NCBI GenBank assembly: GCA_963575745.1
Contig: CAUYUJ010018651.1
Span: 124,089-188,088, forward strand
Origin: Prorocentrum cordatum
Lineage: Eukaryota; Sar; Dinophyceae; Prorocentrales; Prorocentraceae
Length of the DNA: 64,000 nucleotides
Direction of reading: 5' to 3'
In this document: in pieces, positions 1-12,080 of the stretch
Layout: every line of letters begins with the position of its first letter
Position numbering within the stretch: position 1 is the first letter of the stretch
Translations under genes and position numbers: made by a program
The notes under the pieces: generated by a model
Told to the model about the DNA's origin: nothing
Databases searched by the model: none
Seen by the model: the letters and a program-made list of their open reading frames with translations, nothing else

Positions 1-39
1 TGCTACGTACGATTGCCTTATCGCGGCGATCATGAGGCT

Positions 40-1008
40 CTCAAAAGGGAGAAGCCTGGGCCACCAAACAAAAAAAACTGCCTGAGACATCTCCTGGCCA
101 TCGCTCGGACGTCCATTTCCTGTGTTTTCTTCTTGTTTCGTGCGTGGTTCTTTCGCCACATGATCAAGGATGGTTCTCGATGATCCTCGCCGAAGGAAAA
201 ATGCACACGTCCGAACGATGCCAAGTCTCCACACCGGCCACGAACGGGGAAATGACATATACCCTGACGGCCCCCCCCCCGGACAGTGCTGAAGCCAGCG
301 CCTCGCTCGAGACATCCCCACATCTGCTCTGAAAGCAGAACATGCTGGGCACCCAAGCGTGCAATCCGCTGGAAACAACCTCACCATCTGAGTGCGAACG
401 AGCCCGTGAAAACAGCCTAGTGGTTTCCCCCTTGAGAGTGCTGAAACCAGCGCCTCGCCGAGATATCCTCCGACTCTGCTCTGAACGCAGACGGGTCTGG
501 CCACCAAAACCGGCAAACCGCCCGAGACATCCTCGCTGGTTGAGCCCCTGGCGGTGCTGTATCCCGCGCCTCGCCCGAAACATCATCAACACCTGCTCTG
601 AACGCAGACGGACGAGTCTGGCCACCAAAACAACCAACCCGCTTGAGACACCATCGCAATCTGGACCCCTGGGGTGCGGAAGCCAGCGCGCTCGCCAGAG
701 ACATCCTCGAAACCTGCTCCGACAGCGGAAGATGTTGGGCATGCAAATAAGCAGACCGCCTGAAACAACCCCGCAATCTGGCCGTGAACGGAGGAATGAG
801 ATACCCTCTGGCGCCCCTGCTTGTGTGCGAAAATCAACACCTCGCCTGAAGCATCCTCAACAACGGCTACGACTACGGGAAATGTTGGGCATGCAAGCCG
901 GCAAACCGCTCGAGGCATCCCTGCAGGCTGGGCGCGAACAGAGGAATGAAACACCCCCTGGCGAGTCCCCGTCGGGTGCGCGAAAACCAACTCAACATCT
1001 GATCCGTC
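40..1008. repeat. Degenerate tandem array, units about 120-150 bp
   Basis: Diverged units recur at about 323, 475, 593, 713 and 862. Each carries a core like CTGCTCTGAACGCAGA followed by a GGGTCTGGCCACCAAA-type segment and a GAGACATCCTC-type segment. Spacing is irregular (about 119 or 150 bp). An inverted-repeat element (94-225) interrupts the first unit. Open frames cross the array on both strands but share no consistent phase, so it is treated as non-coding. Confidence 0.7.
94..225 (+). mobile_element. 132-bp terminal-inverted-repeat element, copy A
   Basis: The ends are inverted copies of each other: the left end reads CTGGCCATCGCTCGGACGT and the complement of the right end reads CTTGGCATCGTTCGGACGT. 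The flanks are TCTC at 90-93 and TCTC at 226-229, a probable 4-bp target duplication. Other copies lie at 53146-53277 (same length) and 12106-12490 (enlarged). It is too short to encode anything, so it is a MITE-like non-autonomous element. The superfamily cannot be assigned. Confidence 0.75.
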
Positions 1009-1735
1009 ACCATCACCATCATCATCACCATCACCATCATCAGCATCATCAGCATCATCATCATCATCATCATCATAATCAGCATCGCAATCATCGCCAT
1101 CGTCATCGTCATCCTCATCGTCATCGTCATCATCGCAGCATCCGCATCAGCATCAAAACCCTCATCATATACATCGGCAACAACATCAGCATACGCAGTA
1201 TTCAGTAGCAGCAGCACACGTAAGCAGCATCAACATCAACATATTCATCGCCATGACCATCGTCACCACCACCACCACCATCACCATCACCACATTCAAC
1301 AACATCATGTTCGTCAACAGCGTCGTCATCATCAGCATCACTCACATCATCGCCATCATCATCATCAGCAGCACTACCACCACCATCACCGCCATAACCA
1401 TCATCAAAGGCATCGTCATGGTCGTCGTCCTCGTCGCCGTCATCATCATCAGCACCACCACCATCACCATCACCATCAACTCCACCATCATCCCCATCAT
1501 CACCATCAGCCTCAGCAGCATCCTCGTCATCACCATCATCACCGTCATCGCCATCATGGTCAGCATCAGCAGCATCATCAGCGCCATCGTCATCACCAGC
1601 AGACACATGACCATCATCATCACCATCAGCATCATCAACATCATCACCAGAATCGTCATCAGCATCATCAGCATCATCATCATCAGTCTTAACAATATCA
1701 GCATCATCGTCGGCATCATCAACCTCATCATCAAC
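1009..1735. repeat. Interrupted (CAT)n / (ATC)n microsatellite
   Basis: About 0.73 kb of imperfect CAT/ATC triplets with CAG and CGT interruptions. The long frames over it encode only His, Ile/Thr/Ser or Asp/Met runs depending on frame, so none is called coding. Confidence 0.9.
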
Positions 1736-2388
1736 ATCCGATTTGAATCCTATCGCCATCGTTATCACCTCCCGGGTCATCCTGAATACGACTCCGGATT
1801 ATCCTGAGCAGTGAGGAGGAGGAGGAGGAGGAGGAGCAGGTGGTGGGTGTTTTCCCTTCAAATGTGGTTTGCTCAACCAATTTGCATCCAGCGACGAGAA
1901 GATTTGGCCCACACGTGCCAGGACAATGGCAGTGCAGGCGCCGTTACATGTTGTGCAAACTGCACGGGACGCGCCCACGCGGCCCGATTCACTGTCAATC
2001 AGCAAAAGACGAGGAGCGAGAGCCCAGCCTTGAGGAGGACCTGGGGGCGGGAACGAAGGACAAGACAAGGACGCGCGGGGGGGGGGGGGGCGACCCGTCA
2101 GCGCGACAGCTGCAGAGGAAAGGTGGCAGGGGGCACAGGACGACGACGAAAGCGACGGGAGGAGACCGAAGAGGGTTGTGTTTGTCGCCTGCGCCATGTC
2201 GCCCGAACGCCCGGCAGAATGATTAAACCTGCGTGTAGAAAGTGCAAGAAGCGAGCAAGGCCTAGCTCGCCCGCCAGCGTCCCTGCTTCCTTACCCCACG
2301 CTTCAGTGCGGGAGCTAAACGCTCGAATGCGCGCCGCCAGGTCTGCGGGCGGCCCGCGACAGCGCCCCGCTGGACCCCCCAGCATGTC
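1736..2388. other. GC-rich stretch without a recognised gene
   Basis: Contains a short (GGA)n tract near 1815 and a G12 run near 2080. Open frames on both strands are compositional and match no domain I know. Confidence 0.5.
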
Positions 2389-4050
2389 TCGAAAGTGGCG
2401 ACAGCTTCGCAGATCGCTGCCCCCAAAGGATGGCGAGGTCTAGTCTGAGCCTGGGTGGTGCCTCACTGCGCTGAACCGCCCAGCGGCCCTCGAAAGTGGC
2501 GACAGCTTCGCAGATCGCAGCCACCCCTCCCCAGGAATGGCGAGGTCTAATCTGAGTTCGGGTGGTGCCTCACTCCGCTGAACCCCCCAGCATGCCTCGA
2601 AAGTGGCAACAGCTTCGCAGATCGCTACCCCCACAGGGATGGCGAGGTCTAGTCTCAGTCTGGGTGATGCCTCACTCCACTGACCCCCCAGCATGCCTCG
2701 TAAGTGGCGACAGTTTCGCAGATCGCGACGGTTTCGCAGATCGCAGCCCCCCCCAGGGATGACGAGGTCTAATCTGATTTCTGGTGGTGCCTCACTCCGC
2801 TGTACCCCACAGCAATCATCGAAAGTGGTGACAGCTTCGCATATCGCAGCCCCTCAAGCATGGCGAGGTCTAATCTGAGACTGGGTGGTGCTTCACTCCG
2901 CTGCCCCCCCCCCCAGCAGGCATCGAAAGTGGCGACGGTTTCGCAGATCGCGGCCTCCCAGGGATGACGAGGTCTAGTCTGAGTCTGGGTGATGCCCCAC
3001 TCCGCTGGATCCCCAGCAAGCTCGAAAGTGGTGACGGGTTCGCATATCGCGGCCTCCCAGGGATGGCGAGGTCTAGTCTGAGTCTGGGTGGTGCCTCACT
3101 GCGCTGAACCGCCCAGCAGCCCTCGAAAGTGGCGACAGCTTCGCAGATCGCAGCCCCCCCTCCCCAGGAATGGCGAGGTCTAATATGAGTTCGGGTGGCG
3201 CCTCACCCCGCTGAACCCCCCAGCATGCCTCGAAAGTGGCAACAGCTTCGCAGATCGCTGCCCCCACAAGAATGGCGAGGTCTAATCTAAGTCTGGGTGG
3301 TGCCTCACTCCGCTGAACCCCCCAGCATGCCTCGGAAGTGGCAACAGCTTCGCAGATCGCTGCCCCCGCAGGGATGGCGAGGTCTAGTCTGAGTCTGGGT
3401 GGTGCCTCACTGCGCTGACTCCCAAGCAGCCCTTGAAAGTGGCGACAGCTTCGCAGATCGCAGCCCCCCCCCAGGGATGACGAGCTCTAATCTGAGTTCG
3501 GGTGGTGCCTCACTCCGGTGGACCCCCCAGCAAGCGTCGAAAGTGGTGACGGGTTCGCAGATCGCAGCCCCCCAGGGATGGCGAAGTCTAATCCGAGTCT
3601 GGGTGGTGCCTCACTCCGCTGGACCCCCCAGCGGCCTCGAAAGTGTCGACACGTTCACATATTGCAGCCTCCCAGGGATGGCGAGGTCTAATATGAGCCT
3701 GGGTGGTGCCTCACGCCGCTGAATTCCCCAGCAGGCCTCGAAAGTGGTGACAGGTTCGCATATCGCGGCCTCCCAGGGATGGCGAGGTCTAATCTGAGTC
3801 TGGGTGGTGCCTCACTCCGCTGAACCCCAAATAAGCATCGAACGTGACAACAGTTTCGCAGATCGCAGCCACCCAGGGATGGCGAGGTCTAATCTGAGTC
3901 TGGGTGGTGCCTCACTCCGCTGGACCCCCCAGCAGCCCTCGAAAGTGGCGACAGTTTCGCAGATCGAAGCCCCCACCGAGCATCCAGGCAGGACGGCAAA
4001 GAAGGAGACAGGGTAGCAGTCAAGTAGGAAAGATGAGAGGAAGGCGGGAG
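2389..4050 (+). repeat. 16-copy tandem array of about 103 bp, with GA-rich end
   Basis: Sixteen units start at about 2389, 2491, 2598, 2699, 2820, 2933, 3023, 3124, 3231, 3333, 3435, 3538, 3638, 3739, 3839 and 3939. Each has CGAAAGTGGCGACAGCTTCG, then GATGGCGAGGTCTAATCTGA, then TGGGTGGTGCCTCACTCCGC. It is followed by a short purine-rich stretch and by a tail-like motif near 4070, so it looks like the array part of the composite element family, with a unit unrelated to the arrays at 48-63 kb. Confidence 0.9.
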
Positions 4051-4059
4051 ACGAAGGTG

Positions 4060-4115
4060 TGCGACTGCAGTGCTCTCTTCAAAACGAGTACCCATCGCAG
4101 GAGGGTTGGGAATAA
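4060..4115 (+). repeat. Tail motif of the composite array element (diverged)
   Basis: Reads GTGCTCTCTTCAAAACGAG, then a diverged form of the CCCAACACCACAGGATGG segment, then GGTTGGGAA. Cleaner copies follow the arrays near 47642, 50371, 59356 and 63214. Confidence 0.55.
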
Positions 4116-4465
4116 CAAGAATCTTATCCTTAGGGTATGGGGACACAATATTTAAACCTAACTGTGCCGAAACGAGTCCCTGAGGGCCCCGAGAGGGGCT
4201 TAGGGGAATAGTCACCTGGATGGGCAATGGCATCGTAAGCCGCTAAAGTATTGCCAGGGTCCTTGGGATCTTCTTCAATGACTTCGGCGCTAACCCCACT
4301 CTTAATTCTACAATCCTAGGACGCTGACATCCCACGAGGCGGTGAAACACACTGCCTGCGGTCAACTCACACAGGGCACACAAGCGATCAAACTTGCAGC
4401 CCGCATCACTCGCTCGCTGTCGGGCCCAAACCACGTCAACGGGAACCCATCGTACATAACCCAAC

Positions 4466-4467
<2 letters not shown>
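4116..4467. other. Unique sequence, no gene seen
   Basis: Mixed composition, with no long frame that looks constrained and no splice-bounded coding island. Confidence 0.4.
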
Positions 4468-4501
<34 letters not shown>

Positions 4502-4535
4502 CAAAGAGAGAGAAAGAGAGAGAAAGAGAAAAAAA
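4468..4535. repeat. (GA)n microsatellite
   Basis: Nearly pure GA dinucleotides changing into GAAA-type repeats. Confidence 0.9.
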
Positions 4536-4716
4536 CAAAAAAACAAGTACCGTGACTAACGTATGACATTTTTGATGAGCTCGAAGCACCACCTGTGTGG
4601 CGCACTTCACGTGGCCCTGTCAGCCCACTCCAGAATCCTAAGGCTTGCCCTGCCCCCCCTCCCCCCGCACACCCCCCGAAAACGCTCATTGAGAACCTGG
4701 CCCTGGGGTGAGATGA

Positions 4717-4886
4717 GGGCGACGAAATGTATACACATCCACTGCTCCCTGGCCAGGCCCATCCTGAACCCAGCAGCGGCGTCTACGCCACGCCCTCCTG
4801 GCCAACCCAGGAGGGCGTATACGCAGCTCCTGGGTTCAGGACGGGCCTGGCTAGGGAGCAGTGGATATGTAGAGACTTCGTCGCCC
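4717..4886. repeat. Foldback element, arms about 80 bp
   Basis: An almost complete palindrome centred near 4801. The left end GGGCGACGAA pairs with TTCGTCGCCC at 4877-4886, and the inner arms share CCTGGCCAGGCCCATCCTGA-type sequence. The loop is only a few bases. It ends a few bases before the dispersed repeat at 4893. No target duplication is obvious. Confidence 0.85.
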
Positions 4887-4892
4887 GAGAGA

Positions 4893-5047
4893 TTCGGGTC
4901 GGGCGAAAGGGGGGGATAGCAAAGGGGGGGTTTGAGAATCAGCTCCCGTAGCTGATTTTCCCGGCGCCTCCCGGCGCCGGAGGCGGCTATGTATCGAGGA
5001 ATGGGCCCCTCGGTGAGGCCGAAACCAGCTGCGTGCAGCAAATTTCG
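4893..5047 (+). repeat. Dispersed hairpin-rich repeat, copy 1 (cut by gap)
   Basis: Nearly identical to 56903-57053. Both begin CGGGTCGGGCGAAAGGGGGG and contain small hairpins around AATCAGCT...AGCTGATT and GGCGCCTCCCGGCGCC, then CGGCTATGTATCGA. This copy runs into the assembly gap. Long minus-strand frames over it are probably repeat translation. Confidence 0.85.
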
Positions 5048-5147
5048 NNNNNNNNNNNNNNNNNNNNNNNNNNNNNNNNNNNNNNNNNNNNNNNNNNNNN
5101 NNNNNNNNNNNNNNNNNNNNNNNNNNNNNNNNNNNNNNNNNNNNNNN
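5048..5147. other. Assembly gap (100 N)
   Basis: A run of exactly 100 N, the usual placeholder for an unsized scaffold gap. Confidence 0.99.
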
Positions 5148-5867
5148 GCTCGGGGATGGGCGTCGGGACTGGGGGTGGGGGGGGGGTTCGCCTTCTGAAT
5201 TGACCCCCGTCCCTTGAGCCCCGAACGGGTCTTCACAGAGCACGGGGGCTCGAAGCAGCCCCAGACTGCCACCGCGGGCCGAGCACGTGCCTTCACAGGG
5301 CACGGCCAGGTGCACCGGACCCCCACGCGCGCGCCGCCGCGGCACCGGGGCCCCCCGCTCGGGTGCTCGCCCACGGGAAGGTGAGAGGGCGCGGGTCTTC
5401 TCGAATGAGTAACTACCAAGCAATCGGGACCGAACCCACCGCGTCCCCCGGCGGTGGTAAGAGTTGGCTGCATCCTGTGTCACGGTGCTGCTGTCCTGTA
5501 ATGCTTTCGGCCGGCGCACAGATTTACGCTTTCGTCGCGCAGCGATGCAACAAATATTGCGTTTTGTTGCACGTCTGGCAATTGCATACCCAAGTATTTG
5601 CGATTAACGCGCCTCCCGCACACTTTTGGTGAAGTCGGTTTTGCGGAATGTCTGCAGCGCCGCGCGTGTGTCGCCCAAGGTCGGGGCTGACGGTGACGAC
5701 ACGTCTCACGCTAGGTTCAAAAAGGTTCGCGCTGCAAGGTTGGCATGACTGACATTACCGGCCGTCCAAACGCAAGACTCGTCTTCTTTCAGGGCGCAGT
5801 TCCACGCATTCATAGAAAAGCGCCACGACGAGCCCCACACAGACTCACATACTTATTTTTGCGAACA
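5148..5867. other. Mixed sequence with one dispersed repeat fragment, no gene
   Basis: The segment near 5405-5455 is, in reverse complement, similar to 10150-10200 (shared core GCGGTGGGTTCGG followed by CCGATTG). The rest is less GC-rich than the surroundings and shows no constrained frame. Confidence 0.5.
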
Positions 5868-7225
5868 GGCAGACCCTTTCAGAACGCAGCGCGCATGCAA
5901 CACTAACCAGCACATCGAGTCCGCAAGCGAAGTGTGCCGCAAAAACCTTCGGTGCACCCCCCTTGGAGGCCACGAGCGAACCGTGTGAAGACTGTACTGA
6001 CATGGTCCGGGCGGCGGCGCGCGGCTTGTGCTACAATTGCCGGCGGTGGAGCTCCCTATGATGCCACAAACCGAATGAAGAAAGGACAAAAATGGTCTCG
6101 GCGGCGGCAAGCGGCCTGTGCTTCAAAACCTTTGGTGGCGTTCCCTATGGGGCCACAAACCGTGTCAGGGCGTGCTGACATGGCCCAGGCAACGAAAATT
6201 GCCTGCGCTACAAGGGCCTTCGGCGGGGTTCCGTATGGGACCACGATTGCAAGAGCGAAAACATGAAATGCACTGGGCAGCGGCGTGAGGCCTGTGCTGG
6301 AACGACAAATTTCGGTCGAGTTCCCTGCGTGGCAACGAACAGTGTGAGGGGGTGCTGGAGTGGATTGGGCGGTGGCAAGCGGCCTGTGCGACAGAAGCCA
6401 TCTGCGTTGCACCCTGTGGAGCCACGAGCCGCGTGAGAACGTGCTGCTATGCTCTCGGCGACGGCGCGCGGCGCGTGCAACAGCAACCTTCCGCGTTGAC
6501 CTCAATGAAGCCGCGATGCGCGCGATACTTGATTTGACCATGTACGGTCGGAAGCACGCAGCCTGCGCACTAACAAAAATGTTCGGCCGAACTTCCCATG
6601 GCGCCACGAATCGTGTGAACTGAACTGAAGCGGTCTGGGCGGCGGCATGCAGCCTATGCCCAAAAAACCTTCGGCGGGGTTCCCGTCGGGGCCACGAGCG
6701 GTGCGAAGCAAGACCTTCAGTGGACTAGGCGGCGGCAGGCGGCCTGTGTTACAAGGGGCCTCGGTGGGATTCTAATGGGGCCACGAACTGTTTGATGGGG
6801 GGTGCTTAAGTTGTCGGGGCGGCGACAAGCGGCCCGAGCTGCAAAAGACTTCGGCGTAGCATCCTATGGGGCCACGAACCGAACGAAGGGTGTGCTGACA
6901 TGGTTTGGGCGGCGGCACGCATCCTTTGTTGCGAGAATATTCGGCATCACCGTCTTATGGGGCCGCGAACCGTGCGGGGTGCGTGCTGAATTGGCATCGG
7001 GCAGCGGAAAGAGGCCTGTGCTACGGAGGCCTTCGGCGGGGCCCTATGGGCCCACGAATCGTTCAGACGGCGTGCCGAAACTGCATTGGCAGAGCCAAAG
7101 CAAAGATCCACCATACAAAAAAAGGATACATGAAGAGGAACTGAAGCGACTTGGAGTAGGAGGCGGCGGTAGAGGGGGGGGGGGACAGAAGAGGAGGCGT
7201 TCAGCGCTGCGGGCTCACAATGAGG
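5868..7225 (+). repeat. Composite array element: units about 90-100 bp plus tail
   Basis: About a dozen diverged units with GGGCGGCGGCAAGCGGCCTG, CCTTCGGCGGGGTTCC and TATGGGGCCACGAACCGT. The unit core GGAGCTCCCTATGGGGCCAC is shared with the arrays at 58-63 kb. The array is followed by a GGA/G-rich tract at 7155-7190 and a diverged tail containing GAGGACCCAACA near 7220. Confidence 0.75.
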
Positions 7226-8225
7226 ACCCAACAGACACGAGAATTAGAACAAAACGACGGCCTCCAAGAGCTCCATCACACTACTCTTCCGATGGCTCAC
7301 ATGCCTCCACGTCGCCTCCAAGGCAGGCGAAGGACGGCTCGAAGACAAACCGAGTCCGCGGCAACGCAATCCCAAGCCTTCCATTGATCCCCCATGGGGC
7401 ACCAGGGAGTCGCCAAGATGCCCCCGAGAAAAAAGACACAACATCCTGATACGGCACTGATACAAGACATCAAGACAGCTCCAGGACGGCCCAATGCAGG
7501 TCCCGCTCAGGCTCCATCAGCTCATTTTCGCACACCCAGTGTCATAATCTGGAGGCAGCATCGGTTGACTCCCCCGCCCATGCCCCCAACGACACGACAA
7601 CTCTGGGACCCAGACAGCGCTTTGGATCCCCAGTCGCAACGGACTCGAGGGCCCCGGGGGGCCATGCCGAGCCCGCGCCATGCCCCTCCGGACATGTCAG
7701 AAACCACTGCCGAGGGGAGTCCGACCCCACCGCTGCGGGAGCGCCCGTGGGGGCCGCGGTGGGTTCGGACTCCCCTCGGCAGTCCTCCCAGACGTGTAAA
7801 AAAACAATGCCGATGGGGAGTCCGGACCCACCGCGGGGGGGGGAGTCCGGACCCACCGCGGGCCCATGGGAGCCCTCGCGGAGCCTTCCATGGGCTTCCC
7901 CGCAAAGCCCTCTGCCCCCCCCCCCTGCCCTGCCCGCCGCCCCCGTTTCTGCCCCTCGTCCCCCCTCGTTTCTGCTCCTACGCCCCCCTCGTCGATCCTG
8001 CCTCCAACGCCGTCCGCCCACGCACTGTGACAGCTCCGAGTCGCACCAAAATACATTGTACCTGTGAAGCGCTGCTCGCCCACATGCCAACCAAATGCTC
8101 TGCATGCCCCTCATCGGAGGCGCCCCTCGCCCGCGTCATCCTTCAAATAGTGGCCCCGCCATCAATCGTCCTCATCATGCTGGTCCGTCTTTCCGATGTT
8201 TCCCTTCTGCCCCTCCAATACAGAG
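7226..8225. other. GC-rich stretch, no gene recognised
   Basis: Overlapping frames on both strands are rich in Pro, Arg and Gly and carry no motif. It contains the foldback at 7706-7783 and a duplicated GAGTCCGGACCCACCGCG segment near 7830-7865. Confidence 0.45.
7706..7783. repeat. Foldback element, arms about 27 bp
   Basis: ACTGCCGAGGGGAGTCCGAC at the left pairs with the closely matching complement ending CTCCCCTCGGCAGT at the right, around a spacer of about 22 bp. Confidence 0.85.
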
Positions 8226-9470
8226 TGAGCCTGGCGAAAGAGCCAACGCTTTCTGAACGCAGCGCGAAAATAGACAAGACCGCCCGACACGCGCGAACAC
8301 AATTAGTCCGCATGCGAAATGTACCACAAGGGCATCCTGTGGAGCTCCCCGCGAAGCCACCAAGCGTGTGACGACTGCGCTTAAATGGTCTGGGCGGCGG
8401 CAAACAACCTGCGCCACAAAACCCTTCGCTAGAACTCCCAGTGGGCCCACGAATCGCGCGAGACAGCACTGAATTGGCTTGGGGCAGCGGCTTGCGGCCT
8501 GTGCTCCACATTTGGCAACAAAACACGTTGGCCGCGTGCTGAAATGGTCTGGACGGCGCAATGCGGCATGTGCCACAAACGCTTTCGGCAGAGTCCCCTA
8601 CGGGGCCACGAACCGTGAGGGGTGTGTGCTAAATGGTCTGCGTGGCGGCGTGCGGTTTGTGCCTGACGACCCTTCAGTGGAGTTTCCTCGGGCGGCCGCG
8701 GATCGTGCGAAAACTGTTGAAATGGCCCGGGCGGCGACGTGTGGCCTGTGTCACCAGCGTTTCCGGAACCCCTCGTTTGCCACGGAACGCATGGCTGGCG
8801 TTTTAAAAGAGTCTGAGCGGCAGCATGCGCCCTGCGCTGCAAACGCCTTCGATGGGGTTTCGGATGATTTGGCGCCGAACCGTTCGGTGGGCGTGCTGCA
8901 ACGGTCTGCGCGGTGGCATGCGTCCTGCGCAACGCCAATACATTTGGTTCAGCTCCGCGGGGGTCCGCGAATCGTACATTGAATTAACTAAAACGGTCTG
9001 GGCGGTGGCAAACGGCCTATCACACAAAGCATTCGGTGGCAGTCCCTATGGGGCCGCGAATGGCACGGCGGGCGCGTTGAAATGGCCCGGACGCGGCCCG
9101 CGGCCTGTGCCGCAGGGGCTCTCAATGTAACTCCAAAAATATGGAGACGCGAACCGCGAAAGAAACGGCCCTCAAAGAGTCTGGGCGGCGGCGTGCGGCC
9201 TGTGTTCTGCGGGATATCGGTTGAGCTCCTTATGAGGCAACCGACATTGTGAAAATGGTTCTGGAGTGGTCGGCGAGGCGGCGCGCGACCACGACGCGTC
9301 GGCAGGGATGCGCACGGGGCCGTGACGCGTGCTAGACACGTTGCGGCGTCAGCATGCGATTTACACCACAGGGACTTCCAATGTAAAGCCGCATGGGGGC
9401 AACGAACAGCGCGCGGCGCGAAGGGCGCGCTGAAATTGCCTCGGCGCGGCTACGAACCGAAAGCCCACCG
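8226..9470 (+). repeat. Array of about 95-100 bp units, related to 5868-7225
   Basis: Starts with a head-like AGCCTGGCGAAAGAGCC segment resembling the heads at 58612 and 60682. About ten units follow with GTCTGGGCGGCGGC, GCGGCCTGTGC and a TATGGGGCC-type core. It is more diverged than the arrays at 48-63 kb. It ends in purine-rich sequence near 9480-9570, without a clear tail. Confidence 0.7.
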
Positions 9471-10553
9471 CGCAAGAAGGAAGGGGACGGACGATGAGGA
9501 AAGGAAGCGGGGAGGAACAATATCAGGAAGAAGAGGGCGAGGAGAGGGGGGGGGTAGAAGAGAAAGGGCATGGCGCGAAGCGCCGCGAATTCAAAGCGAG
9601 GGCCGAAAATGCGAGAGGGCAGGGAACGCAAGCAAAAAGACATCGAAGGCAACCCGCGGCAAGCGCGCGCCGCGCGCGCGCCGGGCCAACCAGCGGGGCG
9701 CCGGGCGCGCGAGGCACCGGGCACATTGCACGCGCATAACGACAATCACAAAAATACCAGCTGCGCCAAGGAGTTAGCGGGATCACCCGCCAACGCGCCC
9801 GCGCGATGCTCGCGCCGCCTCGCGCTGCAAGGAATCCCCGATCAGCGCCGAGCCATCGCGAGGCCTCCAAAGGCACACCGCACTAAATGTTTAAATGGGC
9901 AGCAGTGTTTGTTCGGAACGGGGCCAGGCCCTGAGGGGCGAGCGCGGACTTGCAATTCCCTGTCTGGCAGCGCCGGCAATGAGAGCCGCCAAGCTCGCGC
10001 GCGCTATAACCATCGACGGAATCGCCGGCCTCAAGCGCTGCGGACGCGCTGGCATATGTCGGTTCATCTCGTTTCTGCCCGCGCCCAACAAAGAACTCAG
10101 CGCGCGCCCGTCCATGGGCTGCCGCGGACCGCAGCCCTCGACGCTCTCCAGAGGCGCGGTGGGTTCGGCCCCGATTGGCTGGTAAGCATTGATCGAAGGC
10201 GGCGGGGCTTCTCGGAGGCCCTCGCGCCCTCCGAGAAGCTCCCTGAGCCCCGACGAGGGGAGGTAGAGGCCCCCCGCAGCGAACCGCTGCTCGGCGAGAA
10301 CCTCCTTCGGGAAGGGGGGGGGGAGCCCCAAGAAAGTTTGCGGCCAAAACGGGGGGGAGGTGCCGCGTCGAGCCTGGGAGCAACGCCTCCCCAGGGGAGG
10401 GGCGCCCGGCTCGCCCCCTCTCCGAAGACGGAGGCGGCTGCTCAGAAGGCCTGCTCCCTCCCGCTGCCCCCCTGAGCTCACCGTCGAAGTAAACAGGGGG
10501 TGAACGATTGGCAGGAAGAGGACCCCCAACCCTTTGGGAGGGGACCTGCACGG
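9471..10553. other. GC-rich stretch, no gene recognised
   Basis: Contains a perfect short hairpin at 10208-10238 (CTTCTCGGAGG pairing with CCTCCGAGAAG) and a fragment near 10150-10200 related in inverse orientation to about 5405-5455. Long frames in several registers look compositional. Confidence 0.45.
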
Positions 10554-11133
10554 CAACCGCTGGTTTCGCCGACGGCTGGTTCCGCCAGCTAGCTTCGCCC
10601 GGCTGGCTTCGCCCGGCTGGTTTCGCCGCCTGGCGAAACCAGCTGCCGTCGGCGAAACCAGCTTCCGTCGGCGAAACCAGCTGCCGTCGGCGAAACTATT
10701 TGCCGTCGGCGAAACCAGCTGCCGTCGGCGAAAGTGCCCGGTTTCGACCCGCCCCCTGGAACCCGCCCGCCCGACCCGACCCGCCCGCTAGGGTCTGCCC
10801 GCCCGACCCGACCCGACCCGCCCGCTAGGGTCCGCCCGCCCGACGGTCGGGTCGGCGACCCGACCCGCCCTTCAGGGTTCGCGCGTGCTCGGTCGAGCGT
10901 GCCCCACACTTTCCTGCCCCGCCCGCCCGACCCGGCCCGGGTCTGCCCGCCCGACCCGACCCGACCCGCTAGGCCGCTAGGGTCCGCCCGCCCGACCCGA
11001 CCCGCCCGTTAGGGCTCGCGCGTGCTCGGTTGAGCGCGCCCCGCACTTTACTGTCCCGCCCGCCCGACCCGACCTACCCGTTAGGGCCCGCCCGGCCGAC
11101 CCGACCCGACCCGACCGCTCGGGTCCGCCCGCC

Positions 11134-11201
<68 letters not shown>

Positions 11202-11445
11202 GCGGCGACGGCGGCGGCGGCGGCGGCGCCGACGCCGACGACGACGACGACGACGACGACGGCGTCGGCAAAACCAGCGCCGGCGAAAGCAGCGCCGGCG
11301 AAACCAGCCGCCGGTGAAACCAGCGTGGCGAAACCAGCGGGGCGAAACCAGCGCCGGCGAAAACAGCGCTGGCGAAACCAGCCGTCGGCGAAACCAGCGG
11401 GGCAAAACCAGCGCCAGTGAAAGTAACGCCGGCGAAACCAGCTCA
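10554..11445. repeat. Minisatellite and GC-rich repeat block
   Basis: In order: a 19-bp unit GAAACCAGCTGCCGTCGGC repeated about five times (10640-10740) with an inverted copy to its left; GACCCGACCCGCCC-type repeats (10745-11130); pure (GAC)n with GGC runs (11134-11260); and GGCGAAACCAGCGCC-type repeats (11265-11445). No coding sense. Confidence 0.85.
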
Positions 11446-11553
11446 TGCCACCTGCGTTACGAGGGCCCAAAAACTCCTCAGGGACAGGGGGCCTTTCCTG
11501 CAGAGGTACCGAACCAAACAGCCCAGGTCTATGAGTCCTAATGCAAACACTGC

Positions 11554-11624
11554 GAGGCGGGGATTTATCCATATCCACCGCCTGGGAAACGACGTCCTGG
11601 TGCCCCAGCGGGCGGTGGATATGG

Positions 11625-11675
<51 letters not shown>

Positions 11676-11676
11676 C

Positions 11677-11713
<37 letters not shown>

Positions 11714-11900
11714 TGGCCCCCGGGGGCCCGAATATGTCCATTTCCACCGCCTGCGAGGTCCCCGAAAAGGGCCCGAATATGTCCATTTCCACCGCCTGCG
11801 AGGTCCCCGAAAATTGATTCTCCATGTGGTGGTCATGTATAAATTCCCGCCTCGGAAAGACGGGGACCTCAGCGAGGCTGCGTCTTCATCGTGGAAGTGG
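11554..11900. repeat. Dispersed repeat cluster around a (TA)n tract
   Basis: The inverted repeat ATCCATATCCACCGCCTGGG / CCCAGCGGGCGGTGGATATG spans 11567-11627. (TA)n follows at 11627-11712. Then come two direct copies of a 43-bp unit containing GTCCATTTCCACCGCCTGCG (about 11727-11812). At about 11828 GGTGGTCATGTATAAATTCC closely resembles the start of the candidate intron at 40637. Confidence 0.75.
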
Positions 11901-11903
11901 GGT

Positions 11904-12080
11904 TACAGTCAACCCGTAGAGTAAGAATGCGCGATAAGGATGCAAGGGCCTTGGACGCCCATTTCGAAGCTTTTCGAGCAGGGCGCGGTCAACGAGAGTG
12001 GCCAAGGATAGACCGAAGAGGCAAGGATGCGAGGGTACCCTTGGGAAGGTCGCCCATCCTTCCTCTGCGGGTTGACTGTA
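11904..12080. repeat. Inverted repeat, arms about 18 bp
   Basis: TACAGTCAACCCGTAGAG on the left pairs with CCTCTGCGGGTTGACTGTA on the right. The interior contains two similar GCAAGGATGCGAGGG-type segments. Confidence 0.65.

Noticed and set aside
1200-1800. Asp-rich 192-codon minus-strand frame
   Set aside because: Reads (CAT)n on the opposite strand; no non-repeat part.
4607-5473. Minus-strand frame running through the N gap
   Set aside because: Continuity across unknown bases is meaningless, and the flanking sequence is dispersed repeat.
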